In this document: positions 34,879 to 42,816 of the stretch, in pieces
Numbering within the stretch: the first letter of the stretch is position 1
How the letters are laid out: every line of letters begins with the position of its first letter
Assembly (NCBI RefSeq): GCF_003605435.1
Contig: NZ_QXQB01000001.1
Span: 868,001 to 932,000, forward strand
Length of the DNA: 64,000 bases
Direction: 5' to 3'
Origin: Paenibacillus pinisoli
GTDB taxonomy: Bacteria > Bacillota > Bacilli > Paenibacillales > Paenibacillaceae
The notes under the pieces: generated by a model
What the model saw: only the letters and a program-made list of their open reading frames with translations
Database searches by the model: none
What the model was told of the DNA's origin: nothing
Made by a program: the position numbers and the translations under genes

Positions 34879-35682
34879 TCAATCCGCCAGCTCGCCGCGG
34901 AGCACTCTGACGGCTTGTCCGGACAGCAGCACACGGTCGCCTCTCATTTGTACACGGACGCAGCCGCCTCGTTCGGAGGCTTGGTAGCCGATCAGGTCGT
35001 CACGGCGGAGCCGTTTGCTCCAGTAAGGTGCCAGCGCACAATGAGCCGAACCCGTTACCGGATCTTCGTTGACGCCGATCCCCGGGAAAAATGCGCGCGA
35101 TACAAAATGATAGCTCGCTCCCTCAGCCCTCTTATCCGCTGCGCTTGTCACGATTACGCCTCTGGTCTGCATCGATCTCAGCAGCTGAAAATCCGGCTGA
35201 AGCGATCTTACCGTAGCCTCGCTATCCACCTCGACCAAATAATCCATCCGGTTGCGGCCGACATAGCGCGGAATAAGTCCCAGCGCTTCAATCAGCTCTT
35301 TCGGCGCATTCACAGGCTGTACCGGTTCAGCAGGAAAGTCCATATTCGCCCACTCCCCGTCCCGTTCCACCGTCAAAACACCGCTTTTCGTATGAAAGAC
35401 CGCTTTCTCGGTCTCTGCCAGCTTTCCTGAGTCCCACAAGGTATGAGCTGCCGCAAGCGTCGCATGTCCGCATAAGTCTACCTCCGCCTTCGGCGTGAAC
35501 CAACGCAGCGTGTAACCCTCTTCTCCCGGCCATACAAACGCCGTCTCCGACAGATTCATCTCAGCCGCAATCTCCTGCATGCGCGAATCGGATATTATCT
35601 CCTCCAATAAACAAACTGCAGCCGGATTTCCTTTAAAGCGTTCAGATGAAAATGCATCTATAATATGCAACGCCGCACCCAT
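34879..35682 (-). CDS. PhzF-family isomerase/epimerase-like protein
   Basis: 267 residues, two-lobed diaminopimelate-epimerase-like fold. Landmarks: IIDAFSSERFKGNPAAVCLL at the start, catalytic Glu46 in NLSETAF, DLCGHATLAAAHTLW and NEDPVTGSAHCALAPYW near the C-terminus. Family members catalyse proton shifts on small cyclic or amino-acid-like substrates; the substrate here is unknown. GAGGAGG ribosome site. Monocistronic; it is not part of a phenazine cluster. Confidence 0.93.
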   Translation of the reverse strand: MGAALHIIDAFSSERFKGNPAAVCLLEEIISDSRMQEIAAEMNLSETAFVWPGEEGYTLRWFTPKAEVDLCGHATLAAAHTLWDSGKLAETEKAVFHTKSGVLTVERDGEWANMDFPAEPVQPVNAPKELIEALGLIPRYVGRNRMDYLVEVDSEATVRSLQPDFQLLRSMQTRGVIVTSAADKRAEGASYHFVSRAFFPGIGVNEDPVTGSAHCALAPYWSKRLRRDDLIGYQASERGGCVRVQMRGDRVLLSGQAVRVLRGELAD

Positions 35683-35732
35683 ATTGCGACCTCCTCTTTA
35701 ATAGACATTAATCGAAACAACCTTCATGCGAC

Positions 35733-35768
35733 GCCGCCCCTCGCGATGGGAGATTCGCGAGGGGCGGC
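35733..35768. other. Perfect 13-bp GC-rich hairpin without T-tract
   Basis: GCCGCCCCTCGCG / CGCGAGGGGCGGC with a 10-base loop, 50 bases upstream of the PhzF-like start. No T-run on either side, so not a standard terminator. The rest of 35,769-35,970 shows no gene. Confidence 0.7.
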
Positions 35769-35963
35769 TAAGCAACCGGTTAGACAGCCGTCAGCCCCAA
35801 TAGATGGCCCAACCAACAGCCGCATCAAAGGCATCACTCGCATCTCTCAGCGCGCAGTGCTTCTCTGCTTGACGGGGCTCGACCATCACTTCCGCACCTG
35901 AGCTTCCATATAACTTAAAATCCCGTATCCCCGTCGAAGCATCATTCTAAGGTAATGCATTTA

Positions 35964-35993
35964 CAAAAAAAAGAACCTGCTCTCGCAAGCTCT
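35964..35993 (-). terminator. Terminator of the GyrI-like gene
   Basis: Leftward: AGAGCTTGC-GAGA-GCAGGTTCT (two G-U pairs), then TTTTTTTT. Confidence 0.75.
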
Positions 35994-36001
35994 TTGTATC
36001 G

Positions 36002-36454
36002 TTAGTCCTTAAGCGGAATCAGAAGCTCGACAGGCTCCTCCTCCCAATGCTGCTCGTCGATATAGAACAGCTCCAAGGAGACGGCTTGGTCGTCCTTCTG
36101 CAGCTCCTTCTCGTTCATCCAGGCATGCAGTTGCTCATAGCCTTCGCCGATCCGTTTGTTGGAGCTGGCGACCATCGCGTAGCGATGGGCAGGGATCGTA
36201 ATCTGCACCATGCCTTCCGGCACTTCATCCATATGATGAACCTCGTTGCAGGCCCAATACGTAGCAAATGCTTCATTCCCGAAGTAAGGGCTGTACAGCA
36301 CAGTCGACTTCACATTATCGTTCAATTCATGCTTTCTGGCAAGAAACTCGGTCTGCAGCCGGATCGCCTCATCCGGGAAGGATGAATACGGACCGCAATA
36401 ACTGATTCCAACGAGTTGCAAAGCAGGCTTGATGACAATCGAGCAGTTTTCCAC
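36002..36454 (-). CDS. GyrI-like / effector-binding domain protein
   Basis: 150 residues from GTG 36454, chosen because AAGGAGGA lies 7 bases before it. Stand-alone SHS2-type effector-binding domain as in GyrI and the C-terminal part of AraC/MerR regulators: KPALQLVGISYCGPYSS at the start, YWACNEV in the middle, IPAHRYAMVASS and a Glu-rich end. Such proteins bind small hydrophobic or drug-like ligands. No DNA-binding part. Monocistronic with terminator. Confidence 0.75.
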   Translation of the reverse strand: MENCSIVIKPALQLVGISYCGPYSSFPDEAIRLQTEFLARKHELNDNVKSTVLYSPYFGNEAFATYWACNEVHHMDEVPEGMVQITIPAHRYAMVASSNKRIGEGYEQLHAWMNEKELQKDDQAVSLELFYIDEQHWEEEPVELLIPLKD

Positions 36455-36646
36455 GCTTTGTTCCTCCTTAATGTTTTGTCGAACAAAACCGGTATCGAAG
36501 GCATTGGCTGGCAACCGGCAGCTCTTCATCAGCAATACGATACCGTAGGATGAGCTTGCACAACGTTAGTGTAGCATGAATTCCCATTTAAAGGATAGTT
36601 TTTTCGAAAATAATCGTTTGTAGCCTTTGTGAACAGCTCCAATAGT

Positions 36647-37555
36647 TTAATCGCATTCCAGCCGCTTCATAAAATCTTCGACCGCGCTATAACCCTGCTG
36701 CTTCAAATACCAGTTGTTCGCTGCCGCTTCGATCAGGCCCGCCACATCGCGTCCCGGCTGCAGCTGAATCTCGAAGTGAGGGATCTGAACGCCCATATAT
36801 TCTACAAAGCTAGGCTCCAAATCCAGATCATTGTTCAGATCGTTCTCGCGCCAACGCGTCAGCTCGATATCTAGCGTGATGCGCGTCTCGTCCTGGAACG
36901 CCTTCCGGCCGTACAAGCGGACAACATTCACCAGCCCTACGCTTCGCAGCGCAAGAAATTCCTTCGACTTCTCGTTATGGCTGCCCAGCAGCGTCTGAGA
37001 GCTCAGCTTCTTGAGCACGACAATATCGTCGGCGACCAGCCGGTGCCCGCGCCGGATGAGCGTGTGAGCGGTCTCGCTCTTGCCTACGCCGGATTTGCCG
37101 CGCAGCAGGATGCCGATGCCCGATACGTTCAGACAGACACCGTGAACGGCAATCTCCGGCGCCAAGCCTTTCAGCAGATAAGCATCCAGCATGCCTACGA
37201 ATGCAGCGGTTGGCTCCTGCGTCCTCAGCAGCGGAATGCCTTCCTCCACACAATGCTTCGTCAGGTATTTCAGCCCTTCCTGGCCAGCGGTTACGATGAA
37301 GCACGGCGGATGATACTTGACGATGTTGCCAATATGGAAATTGCGCTCATCCTCCGTTAGACGGTGAAGATACGTAATTTCTTTTTTGCCCAATATTTGC
37401 ACATGCTCCTGCGGGAAGAAATCAAAATAACCCATAAACTCCAGGCCCGGCCGATAAGCGCGGGCTTTCAATATTTTTCGGTCCAGATGCTCGGAGCCTA
37501 CGAGCACCTCCAGGTTAAGGCGGCTTGCCAGTTCCCTTACTGCAATAGACTTCAT
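36647..37555 (-). CDS. HprK-family protein, divergent HPr kinase/phosphorylase
   Basis: 302 residues from ATG 37555 (further upstream ATGs exist but family members start here). Canonical HprK phosphorylates and dephosphorylates Ser46 of HPr to run carbon catabolite repression. The fold is clear: N-terminal MurF-like domain, His138 in VHGV, P-loop GKSGVGKSE at 153-161 and HRLVADDIVV at 171-180. But the second signature, which reads (I/L)E(I/V)RG(L/I)GI in true HprKs, is LALRSVGL at 201-208, with Ala in place of the Glu, and the C-terminal third differs. It is not next to lgt or ptsH. It may be a paralogue with another target; kinase activity is doubtful. Confidence 0.75.
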   Translation of the reverse strand: MKSIAVRELASRLNLEVLVGSEHLDRKILKARAYRPGLEFMGYFDFFPQEHVQILGKKEITYLHRLTEDERNFHIGNIVKYHPPCFIVTAGQEGLKYLTKHCVEEGIPLLRTQEPTAAFVGMLDAYLLKGLAPEIAVHGVCLNVSGIGILLRGKSGVGKSETAHTLIRRGHRLVADDIVVLKKLSSQTLLGSHNEKSKEFLALRSVGLVNVVRLYGRKAFQDETRITLDIELTRWRENDLNNDLDLEPSFVEYMGVQIPHFEIQLQPGRDVAGLIEAAANNWYLKQQGYSAVEDFMKRLECD

Positions 37556-37666
37556 GATCCCCGATCCCCCCATTTTCGACCATTGCCGCATCATATCGAT
37601 AGGAATAACTTCTCCAGCACACATTTCCTCTTCTATTACCAGCTTACTAGAGAACCTTCTATCTTG

Positions 37667-37710
37667 CAAAAATCGCCCCCGCCTTGCCATCAGGCATAGT
37701 CAGGAGCGAT
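37667..37710 (-). terminator. Terminator of the nrd operon
   Basis: Leftward: ATCGCTCC ... GGGGCGAT with inner TGCC/GGCA, then TTTTTGC; 32 bases after the nrdF stop. Confidence 0.8.
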
Positions 37711-37741
37711 CCTATATGATTCTATGAGTCAAGCTTTCGAA

Positions 37742-38707
37742 TTAGAAGTTAAAGACAAAATCATCGTCGTTCAGCGGCTCGACGTGAATCGTGCGAACGT
37801 AGCCGTTGCCCTTCTTGGAGAAGAAGTCATGCTGCTTCGTATGTGTGCTGATGCCATTGAATACGATCGGGTTGACCGGCTCCTCCGGGAAATGCGGCTC
37901 CATGCCAAGGTTCATGAGCGCTTTGTTCGCATTGTAGCGGACGTAAGCCTTCACTTCCTCTTCCAGGCCAAGCGTGCCATACAGATCGTCCGTGTAGATC
38001 ACTTCGTTCTCGTACAGCACGTTCAGAAGTGCATACACTTCAGCTTGCAACGAAGCTTGCTCTTCAGGCGTGAACGTCGCGAACAGCTCTTGAGCGAGCA
38101 CGCCGACATACAGGCCGTGGATGCTCTCGTCGCGCAGGATCAAGTCGATGATCTCGCCGCTGCTTGTCATTTTGCCTTGACCAGCCAGATACAGCGGATA
38201 GAAAAAGCCGCTGTAGAACAAGTAGCTCTCCAGGAATACGGATGCCGCCATCGCCTTGTACAGCTCTTGCGGGCCCGTAATGTTCGTGTACCAGGAAGCG
38301 ATCAGATTCGCTTTCTTCTGCAGCTGAGGGTTGTCCTCCACCCACTTGAAGATCGCGTCGATCTCTTCGCCGGAAGCCAGCGTCGTGAAGATGCTGCTGT
38401 AGGACTTGGCGTGGATTTGCTCCATCATGGACATGAAGGAAAGCACAGCCTTGCGCTGCAAGCCGTCCACATGCTCCAGAATTTTCGGCATGCCGACGCC
38501 GCCTTGTATCGTATCAAGCAAGGTCAGGCCGCCGAGCACGTTTTTGTACAGCGTGCGCTCGTCGTCCGTCATTTGCATCCAGTCCATTTTATCATCGGAT
38601 AACGGAATTTCTTCGTCCGTCCAAAATTGCATGACATTCTGCTGCCAGAACGTTAGCGTGAAATCATCGTCCGGGCGATTCCAGTTAACTGCTTTCATAG
38701 TAGGCAT
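37742..38707 (-). CDS. nrdF: Ribonucleotide reductase class Ib, beta subunit
   Basis: 321 residues, normal length. Holds the di-metal/tyrosyl radical that starts catalysis in the alpha subunit. Metal ligands and radical site are visible: Asp in LTLLDTIQGG, EQIHAKSYSSIF (Glu, His and the radical Tyr), ESYLFYSGF and RDESIHGLYVG; the C-terminus DDDFVFNF is the tail that docks on NrdE. Class Ib (Mn/Fe with NrdI) rather than Ia because nrdI is in the same operon. It follows nrdE by 44 bases and ends at a terminator. Confidence 0.97.
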   Translation of the reverse strand: MPTMKAVNWNRPDDDFTLTFWQQNVMQFWTDEEIPLSDDKMDWMQMTDDERTLYKNVLGGLTLLDTIQGGVGMPKILEHVDGLQRKAVLSFMSMMEQIHAKSYSSIFTTLASGEEIDAIFKWVEDNPQLQKKANLIASWYTNITGPQELYKAMAASVFLESYLFYSGFFYPLYLAGQGKMTSSGEIIDLILRDESIHGLYVGVLAQELFATFTPEEQASLQAEVYALLNVLYENEVIYTDDLYGTLGLEEEVKAYVRYNANKALMNLGMEPHFPEEPVNPIVFNGISTHTKQHDFFSKKGNGYVRTIHVEPLNDDDFVFNF

Positions 38708-38751
38708 GCTCCTTCTTTGCTACATAATCTATAGTACATTCATCAGCCGGA

Positions 38752-40836
38752 TTAAACGGCGCAGCTTGTGCATTCTTCGACAGACAGGCGCTTCGTCCGC
38801 GTGTAGTACAGCGACTTAAGGCCCTTCTGAGCGGCATAGACGTAGAAACGCGCAAGTTCGCGAGTCGTTACGTTGCTGTTCACGTGCAGAACGCTGGAGA
38901 TGCCTTGGTCGATATGCTGTCCGATCTCGGCGATCAGATCGATCAGCTTGAACTGATTGATGTTGTACGCCGATTTGTAGTAGAAGAAATTATCCTGCGA
39001 CAGGTAAGGCATCGGGTAATACGTTGTCGAGTTGGCGTATGTGCGCGTCTCGATATGCTCGACGATCGGCATTACGCTGGATGTCGCGTTCTGGATATAG
39101 GAAATGCTTTGCGTAGGCGCAATGGCCAGACGGTATGCATGGTACAAGCCGTGCTGCTGTACTTTGTCCTTCAGCTCTGCCCAATCCTCTGGGGATGGGA
39201 TGTAGATGCCCTCGAACAATTCTTGCACGCGTGCTGTCTTCGGACGGTAGTCCGTCTCCATGTAGCGCGTGAAGTACGTGCCCTTCGCATATTCGGAACG
39301 GTCGAAGTTTTTGAACGTCTCGCCGCGTTCCTTCGCAATCTCCATGCTCTTCTCCAGGGAGTAGAAGTTCATCATCATGAAGAACGCGCTCGCGAAGTCT
39401 TTTGCCTCGTCGCTTTCGTAAGCGATTTTGTTCTTCGCCAGGTAGCCGTTCAGGTTCATCGCGCCAAGGCCGACGGAGTGAAGCTCCTCGTTCGCTTTGC
39501 GCACGCCCGGCGCGTTGTCGATCTTCGACAGGTCGCTGACCGTCGTCAAAGCTTCGATGCCCACATGAACGGATTCCTTGACTTTGCCGCGCTCCATTAC
39601 GTTGACTATATTGAGAGACGCCAGGTTGCAGCTGATGTCGCGGCGAATAACGTCGTCGAAGCCGTAGTCGTTGATTTCGGACGTTTCTTGCAATTGGAAG
39701 ATTTCTGTACAAAGGTTGGACATCTTGATGGAGCCGATATCCTTCAGCGCATGCACGCTGTTCGCATTGGATTTGTTCATAATGTACGGATAACCGGATT
39801 CCAGCTGAATGGAAGCAATCTTCGTCAGCATGTCGCGCGCGTTCATAACCGTTTTCTTCGTTACCAGGTCGTTCGCAAGCAATTCCTCGTACATCTCATC
39901 CATGTCCATGTCGTCCAGATGCTGGCCATATGCCTTCTGTACCGAATAAGGTCCGAATACAACCAGAGGACGGTTCTGTGCAGCCAGCTCATAGAATTTG
40001 TTCGGAATGATCAGGCCGATAGACAGCGTCTTGATGCGGGATTTCTCGTCCGCGTTAATTTTTTTGCAATCCAGGAACTCGATGATATCCCAGCCGAAAA
40101 TGTTGTAGTAGCCTGCTCCGGAGCCTTTGCGCTGGCCCATTTGGTCCGCGTAGGAGAATGCGTCCTCCATCAGCTTCAGCACCGGCATGATGCCCTTCGC
40201 CGCGCCCTCTACGCCTTTGATCGGCTCGCCGCGTCCGCGCAGCTTGGACAGGTTGACAGCTACGCCGCCGCCGATTTTGGACAGCTGCATGCATGTCCCA
40301 AGCACATAGTTAATGGAGTTGAGAGAATCGTCCATCTCCAGCAGGAAGCACGATACCATCTCGCCGCGGCGGCTCTTGCCCGCATTCAGGAATGTCGGCG
40401 TTGCCGGCTGCAGACGCTGTTCAATCATCGCTTCCGCGATGCGAAGCGCACGGTCTGCATCACCTTCGCCCAGGCTCAGCGCCACGATCGCTACGCGATC
40501 CGCGTATTGCTCCAGATATTGAGCTTTGTTGTTCGTCTTCATCGCGTAGTCCTTGTAGAACTTGGACGCCGCCATATACGATTGGAACTCGAAGCCGCTG
40601 TTCGCCGTCAGGTTGAATACAGCCTCTACTTGCTCATATGTATACTTCTCGAAAACGTTATCATAGTAGTCGTTCTCGATCAGGTAGTCCAGCTTCTCCC
40701 GCAAGGAAGGGAATTTCACGCTTTTCTCTTCCACTTCCGCCATGAACGCCTTCACCGCTTCTTTGTCTTTCTCCAGCTGGTAGAAGCCGTCCGCTCCGCG
40801 CTGCATCAATTCATTGTTTAATTCAATATGCTTCAA
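38752..40836 (-). CDS. nrdE: Ribonucleotide reductase class Ib, alpha subunit
   Basis: 694 residues from TTG 40836, which has AGGGTG 7 bases upstream and gives the family start KHIELNNELMQRG; it overlaps nrdI by 14 bases. An in-frame upstream ATG would give an unrelated extension inside nrdI. Reduces ribonucleoside diphosphates to deoxyribonucleotides in the cytosol. Landmarks: NLTANSGFEFQSYMAASKF, PATPTFLNAGKSRRGEMVSCFLLEM with the first redox Cys, NLCTEI with the thiyl-radical Cys, and the shuttle pair at the end EECTSCAV. No ATP-cone, as usual for class Ib. Confidence 0.97.
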   Translation of the reverse strand: MKHIELNNELMQRGADGFYQLEKDKEAVKAFMAEVEEKSVKFPSLREKLDYLIENDYYDNVFEKYTYEQVEAVFNLTANSGFEFQSYMAASKFYKDYAMKTNNKAQYLEQYADRVAIVALSLGEGDADRALRIAEAMIEQRLQPATPTFLNAGKSRRGEMVSCFLLEMDDSLNSINYVLGTCMQLSKIGGGVAVNLSKLRGRGEPIKGVEGAAKGIMPVLKLMEDAFSYADQMGQRKGSGAGYYNIFGWDIIEFLDCKKINADEKSRIKTLSIGLIIPNKFYELAAQNRPLVVFGPYSVQKAYGQHLDDMDMDEMYEELLANDLVTKKTVMNARDMLTKIASIQLESGYPYIMNKSNANSVHALKDIGSIKMSNLCTEIFQLQETSEINDYGFDDVIRRDISCNLASLNIVNVMERGKVKESVHVGIEALTTVSDLSKIDNAPGVRKANEELHSVGLGAMNLNGYLAKNKIAYESDEAKDFASAFFMMMNFYSLEKSMEIAKERGETFKNFDRSEYAKGTYFTRYMETDYRPKTARVQELFEGIYIPSPEDWAELKDKVQQHGLYHAYRLAIAPTQSISYIQNATSSVMPIVEHIETRTYANSTTYYPMPYLSQDNFFYYKSAYNINQFKLIDLIAEIGQHIDQGISSVLHVNSNVTTRELARFYVYAAQKGLKSLYYTRTKRLSVEECTSCAV

Positions 40837-41182
40837 TTGCCTGCACCCTTTCGACAAATTGTAACGTATCTTGACTCGTTCCCGATAATTCAAACTTCAA
40901 AATGACAGGTACATCATACTTCTGAGAAATGGTGTCCGCGCTCTTCGCGAAGCCCGGTCCCCAATTGCGATTGCCGCTTGCGGATACCCCGCGCAGCATA
41001 TTGTGGTTCGTCGCAAGGAAGGAATTGACCTTCTCCGGCACTTGACCGAACCCGGTTGTATAAGTGACCAGCACGAACGGCTCGTCCACTTGTCTTTGCT
41101 CGTCAATCGGTACTGCACGCATATTCAGTTTGTTGATGAAACGTTTGACATTGCCTGTTTTGGAATCATAGACAACTAGCAC
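40823..41182 (-). CDS. nrdI: NrdI flavodoxin-like protein
   Basis: 119 residues from GTG 41182. FMN protein that supplies oxidant to assemble the Mn(III)2-tyrosyl cofactor of NrdF. Landmarks: VVYDSKTGNVKRFINKL (FMN phosphate loop), LVTYTTGFGQVPEKV and ASGNRNWGPGFAKSADTI, the conserved NrdI signature. First gene of the operon, GGGAG ribosome site. The region just upstream carries a hairpin and a terminator-like stem. Confidence 0.96.
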   Translation of the reverse strand: MLVVYDSKTGNVKRFINKLNMRAVPIDEQRQVDEPFVLVTYTTGFGQVPEKVNSFLATNHNMLRGVSASGNRNWGPGFAKSADTISQKYDVPVILKFELSGTSQDTLQFVERVQAIEAY

Positions 41183-41216
41183 CGCGCTCCCGCTCCCTTA
41201 CTGAATTTCAGCAATC

Positions 41217-41257
41217 AAAAAGCGCTTCTGACCGCCGCTTAGCGGGCAGACGCGCTT
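41217..41257 (-). terminator. Terminator-like hairpin in the leader of the nrd operon
   Basis: Read leftward: AAGCGC-GTCTG-CCCGC-TAAGC-GGCGG-TCAGA-GCGCTT followed by TTTTTG, only 35 bases before the nrdI GTG and oriented with it. Since no promoter is visible between it and nrdI, it would act as an attenuator or processing stem rather than an end-of-operon terminator. Confidence 0.65.
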
Positions 41258-41261
41258 CGAT

Positions 41262-41312
41262 ACAATATACTAGTGCTAGATGTTGAAAACCGCTATATGC
41301 ATCAACATCTAG
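41262..41312 (-). promoter_or_regulatory. Inverted repeat and putative promoter region of the nrd operon
   Basis: Perfect 11-base arms CTAGATGTTGA (41276-41286) and TCAACATCTAG (41302-41312) with a 15-base spacer. Immediately next to it, CTAGTATATTGTA (41275-41262 region, minus strand) looks like a -10 and resembles an NrdR box only loosely (about 8 of the 10 core positions). Likely an operator or leader structure controlling nrdIEF. Confidence 0.5.
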
Positions 41313-41472
41313 TTGCTGTTTTTGATTTTACATCAAGATATAGGTCCCGTCAATGAAAATTATGGAGAAACTATTAATCCTTTTTTGAAAGCTTTTTTAG
41401 ACGCACTCGACTATTTTAACAGATACAGCTATGATGGGATAGTGACATTTTATAGCTATCTTGGAGGTACCC

Positions 41473-41694
41473 ATGGAGAACAAATTATTACCGGAGGAAG
41501 CACGCCTGGAGCTTCAGCAATTGCTCCGTGAAGCCGGCCGCGAGGGGTCGGGACTGCTGGCCTACCTGTCCGATTTGGAGGCGAAATGCAAGCGGCTGGA
41601 GGACGAGAACCGGAAGTTCAGAGATGCTGCCGCGCGAAGAGCGTCGTCTGCCGCGTCGATGAACAGCCGTCTCAAGGATGCGCTGAGAGAGTAG
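41473..41694 (+). CDS. Small coiled-coil protein of unknown function
   Basis: 73 residues. TTGGAGG lies 5 bases before ATG, and a reasonable promoter (TCGACT-17-TATGAT, 41407-41435) is upstream. Heptad pattern LLAYLSDLEAKCKRLEDENRKF at about 28-49 predicts a coiled coil; the end is Ala/Arg/Ser-rich. No membrane segment. It is divergent from nrdI and alone on the plus strand, followed by 310 bases in which I see only a terminator. Confidence 0.65.
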   Translation: MENKLLPEEARLELQQLLREAGREGSGLLAYLSDLEAKCKRLEDENRKFRDAAARRASSAASMNSRLKDALRE

Positions 41695-42004
41695 CCGCAA
41701 CAGCTTACCGGATAGCCACAGCTCTATTCTGCACAATTATCAATCTGTCGAATTATGGCGAATTTTCTTTGTGTTTTATAATAGAAGAAAGAAGGCGCGT
41801 TTCGGCCTCAAATCTCCTTCTTCGACAGCCTCCGGCAAGACGCAGACCCAAGGTCATGGGACTATGCTTATGATGCGCCATACGGCTGCATATGCGCTCC
41901 GGGAGCTGCCCCTCACTCATAGTGGCTGCGCAAGACGCAACGCATTGCAGAGGGAGCGGAGCGCCTTAGAAACTTCGATCATGCACGATGACAGCTGCAT
42001 ATAC

Positions 42005-42044
42005 AACAAAGCCCCCGCCGCGTCGCCGCGCCGGGGGCTTTGTT
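42005..42044. terminator. Strong terminator after the yqe cluster
   Basis: AACAAAGCCCCC / GGGGGCTTTGTT with GC-rich inner pairing; works leftward for yqeM and rightward for the small coiled-coil gene. 41,700-42,000 otherwise shows no gene. Confidence 0.9.
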
Positions 42045-42048
42045 ATCT

Positions 42049-42816
42049 TTATTTGATTGCCGCAAAAAACAATCGCTCCGAACGGTCATCGGCAGGTTTC
42101 AGTTCGAAGTCCGCATAACGGTCCACCGTCTGAAATCCTGCTCGCCGCAGCGCCTCTACTACCCACTCCGGGTCATAAGCGCGCTGCCGGTGCGTCTCCT
42201 CGAAGCGGTAGAAGGAGGCATCCCTGTCGCGGGCGAAGATAGTGAGATGATGCTCGATCTGGCAGCGGGATTCCTGGAAGTCGCAAGTCCAGATATACGC
42301 AATGTCACGCTCGTCGAGAACGAACGGCTGCTCCTCCGCATAACGGATGAATTGCTTGGGCGGATGCATATCGAACAGGAACGTCCCGCCAGGCTTCAGC
42401 GCAGCGAAGGTGGATCGGAATGCCGCCTCCACATCCGCTTCCTCCGTCAAGTAATTCAGACAGTCGCAGAAAGAGATGACGGAGTCTACAGGCTCTGCCA
42501 TCTCCCAGCGGCGCATATCCTGCTGCAGCCAGCGGATCGTGCCTGTACGGGGCCGTATCGCCTGCTGAGGCGTCTCCTCCCACTTGCTGCGGGCGACGGA
42601 CAGCATATCGGCCGACAGATCGATGCCGTACACATGGAAGCCGGAGCGAGCCAGCGGAATAGACAAGCTGCCCGTGCCGCAGCCCAGATCGACGACAGAA
42701 GCCGGCATGCCGTAGCGCGACCAGCTAGCCCGGGCGAATCCCAGCCATTCGGCGTAGGGCATATCCTCCATCAGCTGGTCGTACACGAGCGCGAATTGCC
42801 CGTACGATTGGCTCAC
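42049..42816 (-). CDS. yqeM: Class I SAM-dependent methyltransferase (YqeM)
   Basis: 255 residues. SAM-binding motif VVDLGCGTGSLSIPLA at about 41-56, acidic residue YGIDLSADML, and motif ALKPGGTFLFDMHPP. Substrate unknown; in Bacillales it is always the last gene of the yqeG-yqeM ribosome/NAD cluster, so a role in RNA or ribosomal protein methylation is often supposed. ATGA overlap of 4 bases with cvfB. Confidence 0.92.
   Translation of the reverse strand: MSQSYGQFALVYDQLMEDMPYAEWLGFARASWSRYGMPASVVDLGCGTGSLSIPLARSGFHVYGIDLSADMLSVARSKWEETPQQAIRPRTGTIRWLQQDMRRWEMAEPVDSVISFCDCLNYLTEEADVEAAFRSTFAALKPGGTFLFDMHPPKQFIRYAEEQPFVLDERDIAYIWTCDFQESRCQIEHHLTIFARDRDASFYRFEETHRQRAYDPEWVVEALRRAGFQTVDRYADFELKPADDRSERLFFAAIK

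Noticed and set aside
38884..40821. 645-codon open frame on the plus strand opposite nrdE
   Set aside because: Shadow of the nrdE codon bias on the other strand; no ribosome site or family motif.
41262..41277. NrdR box pair
   Set aside because: Only one site resembles the consensus, at about 8 of 10 core positions, and there is no second copy at the expected spacing.
41313..41531. 72-codon open frame on the plus strand overlapping the small coiled-coil gene
   Set aside because: No ribosome site and it crosses the better-supported gene in another frame.
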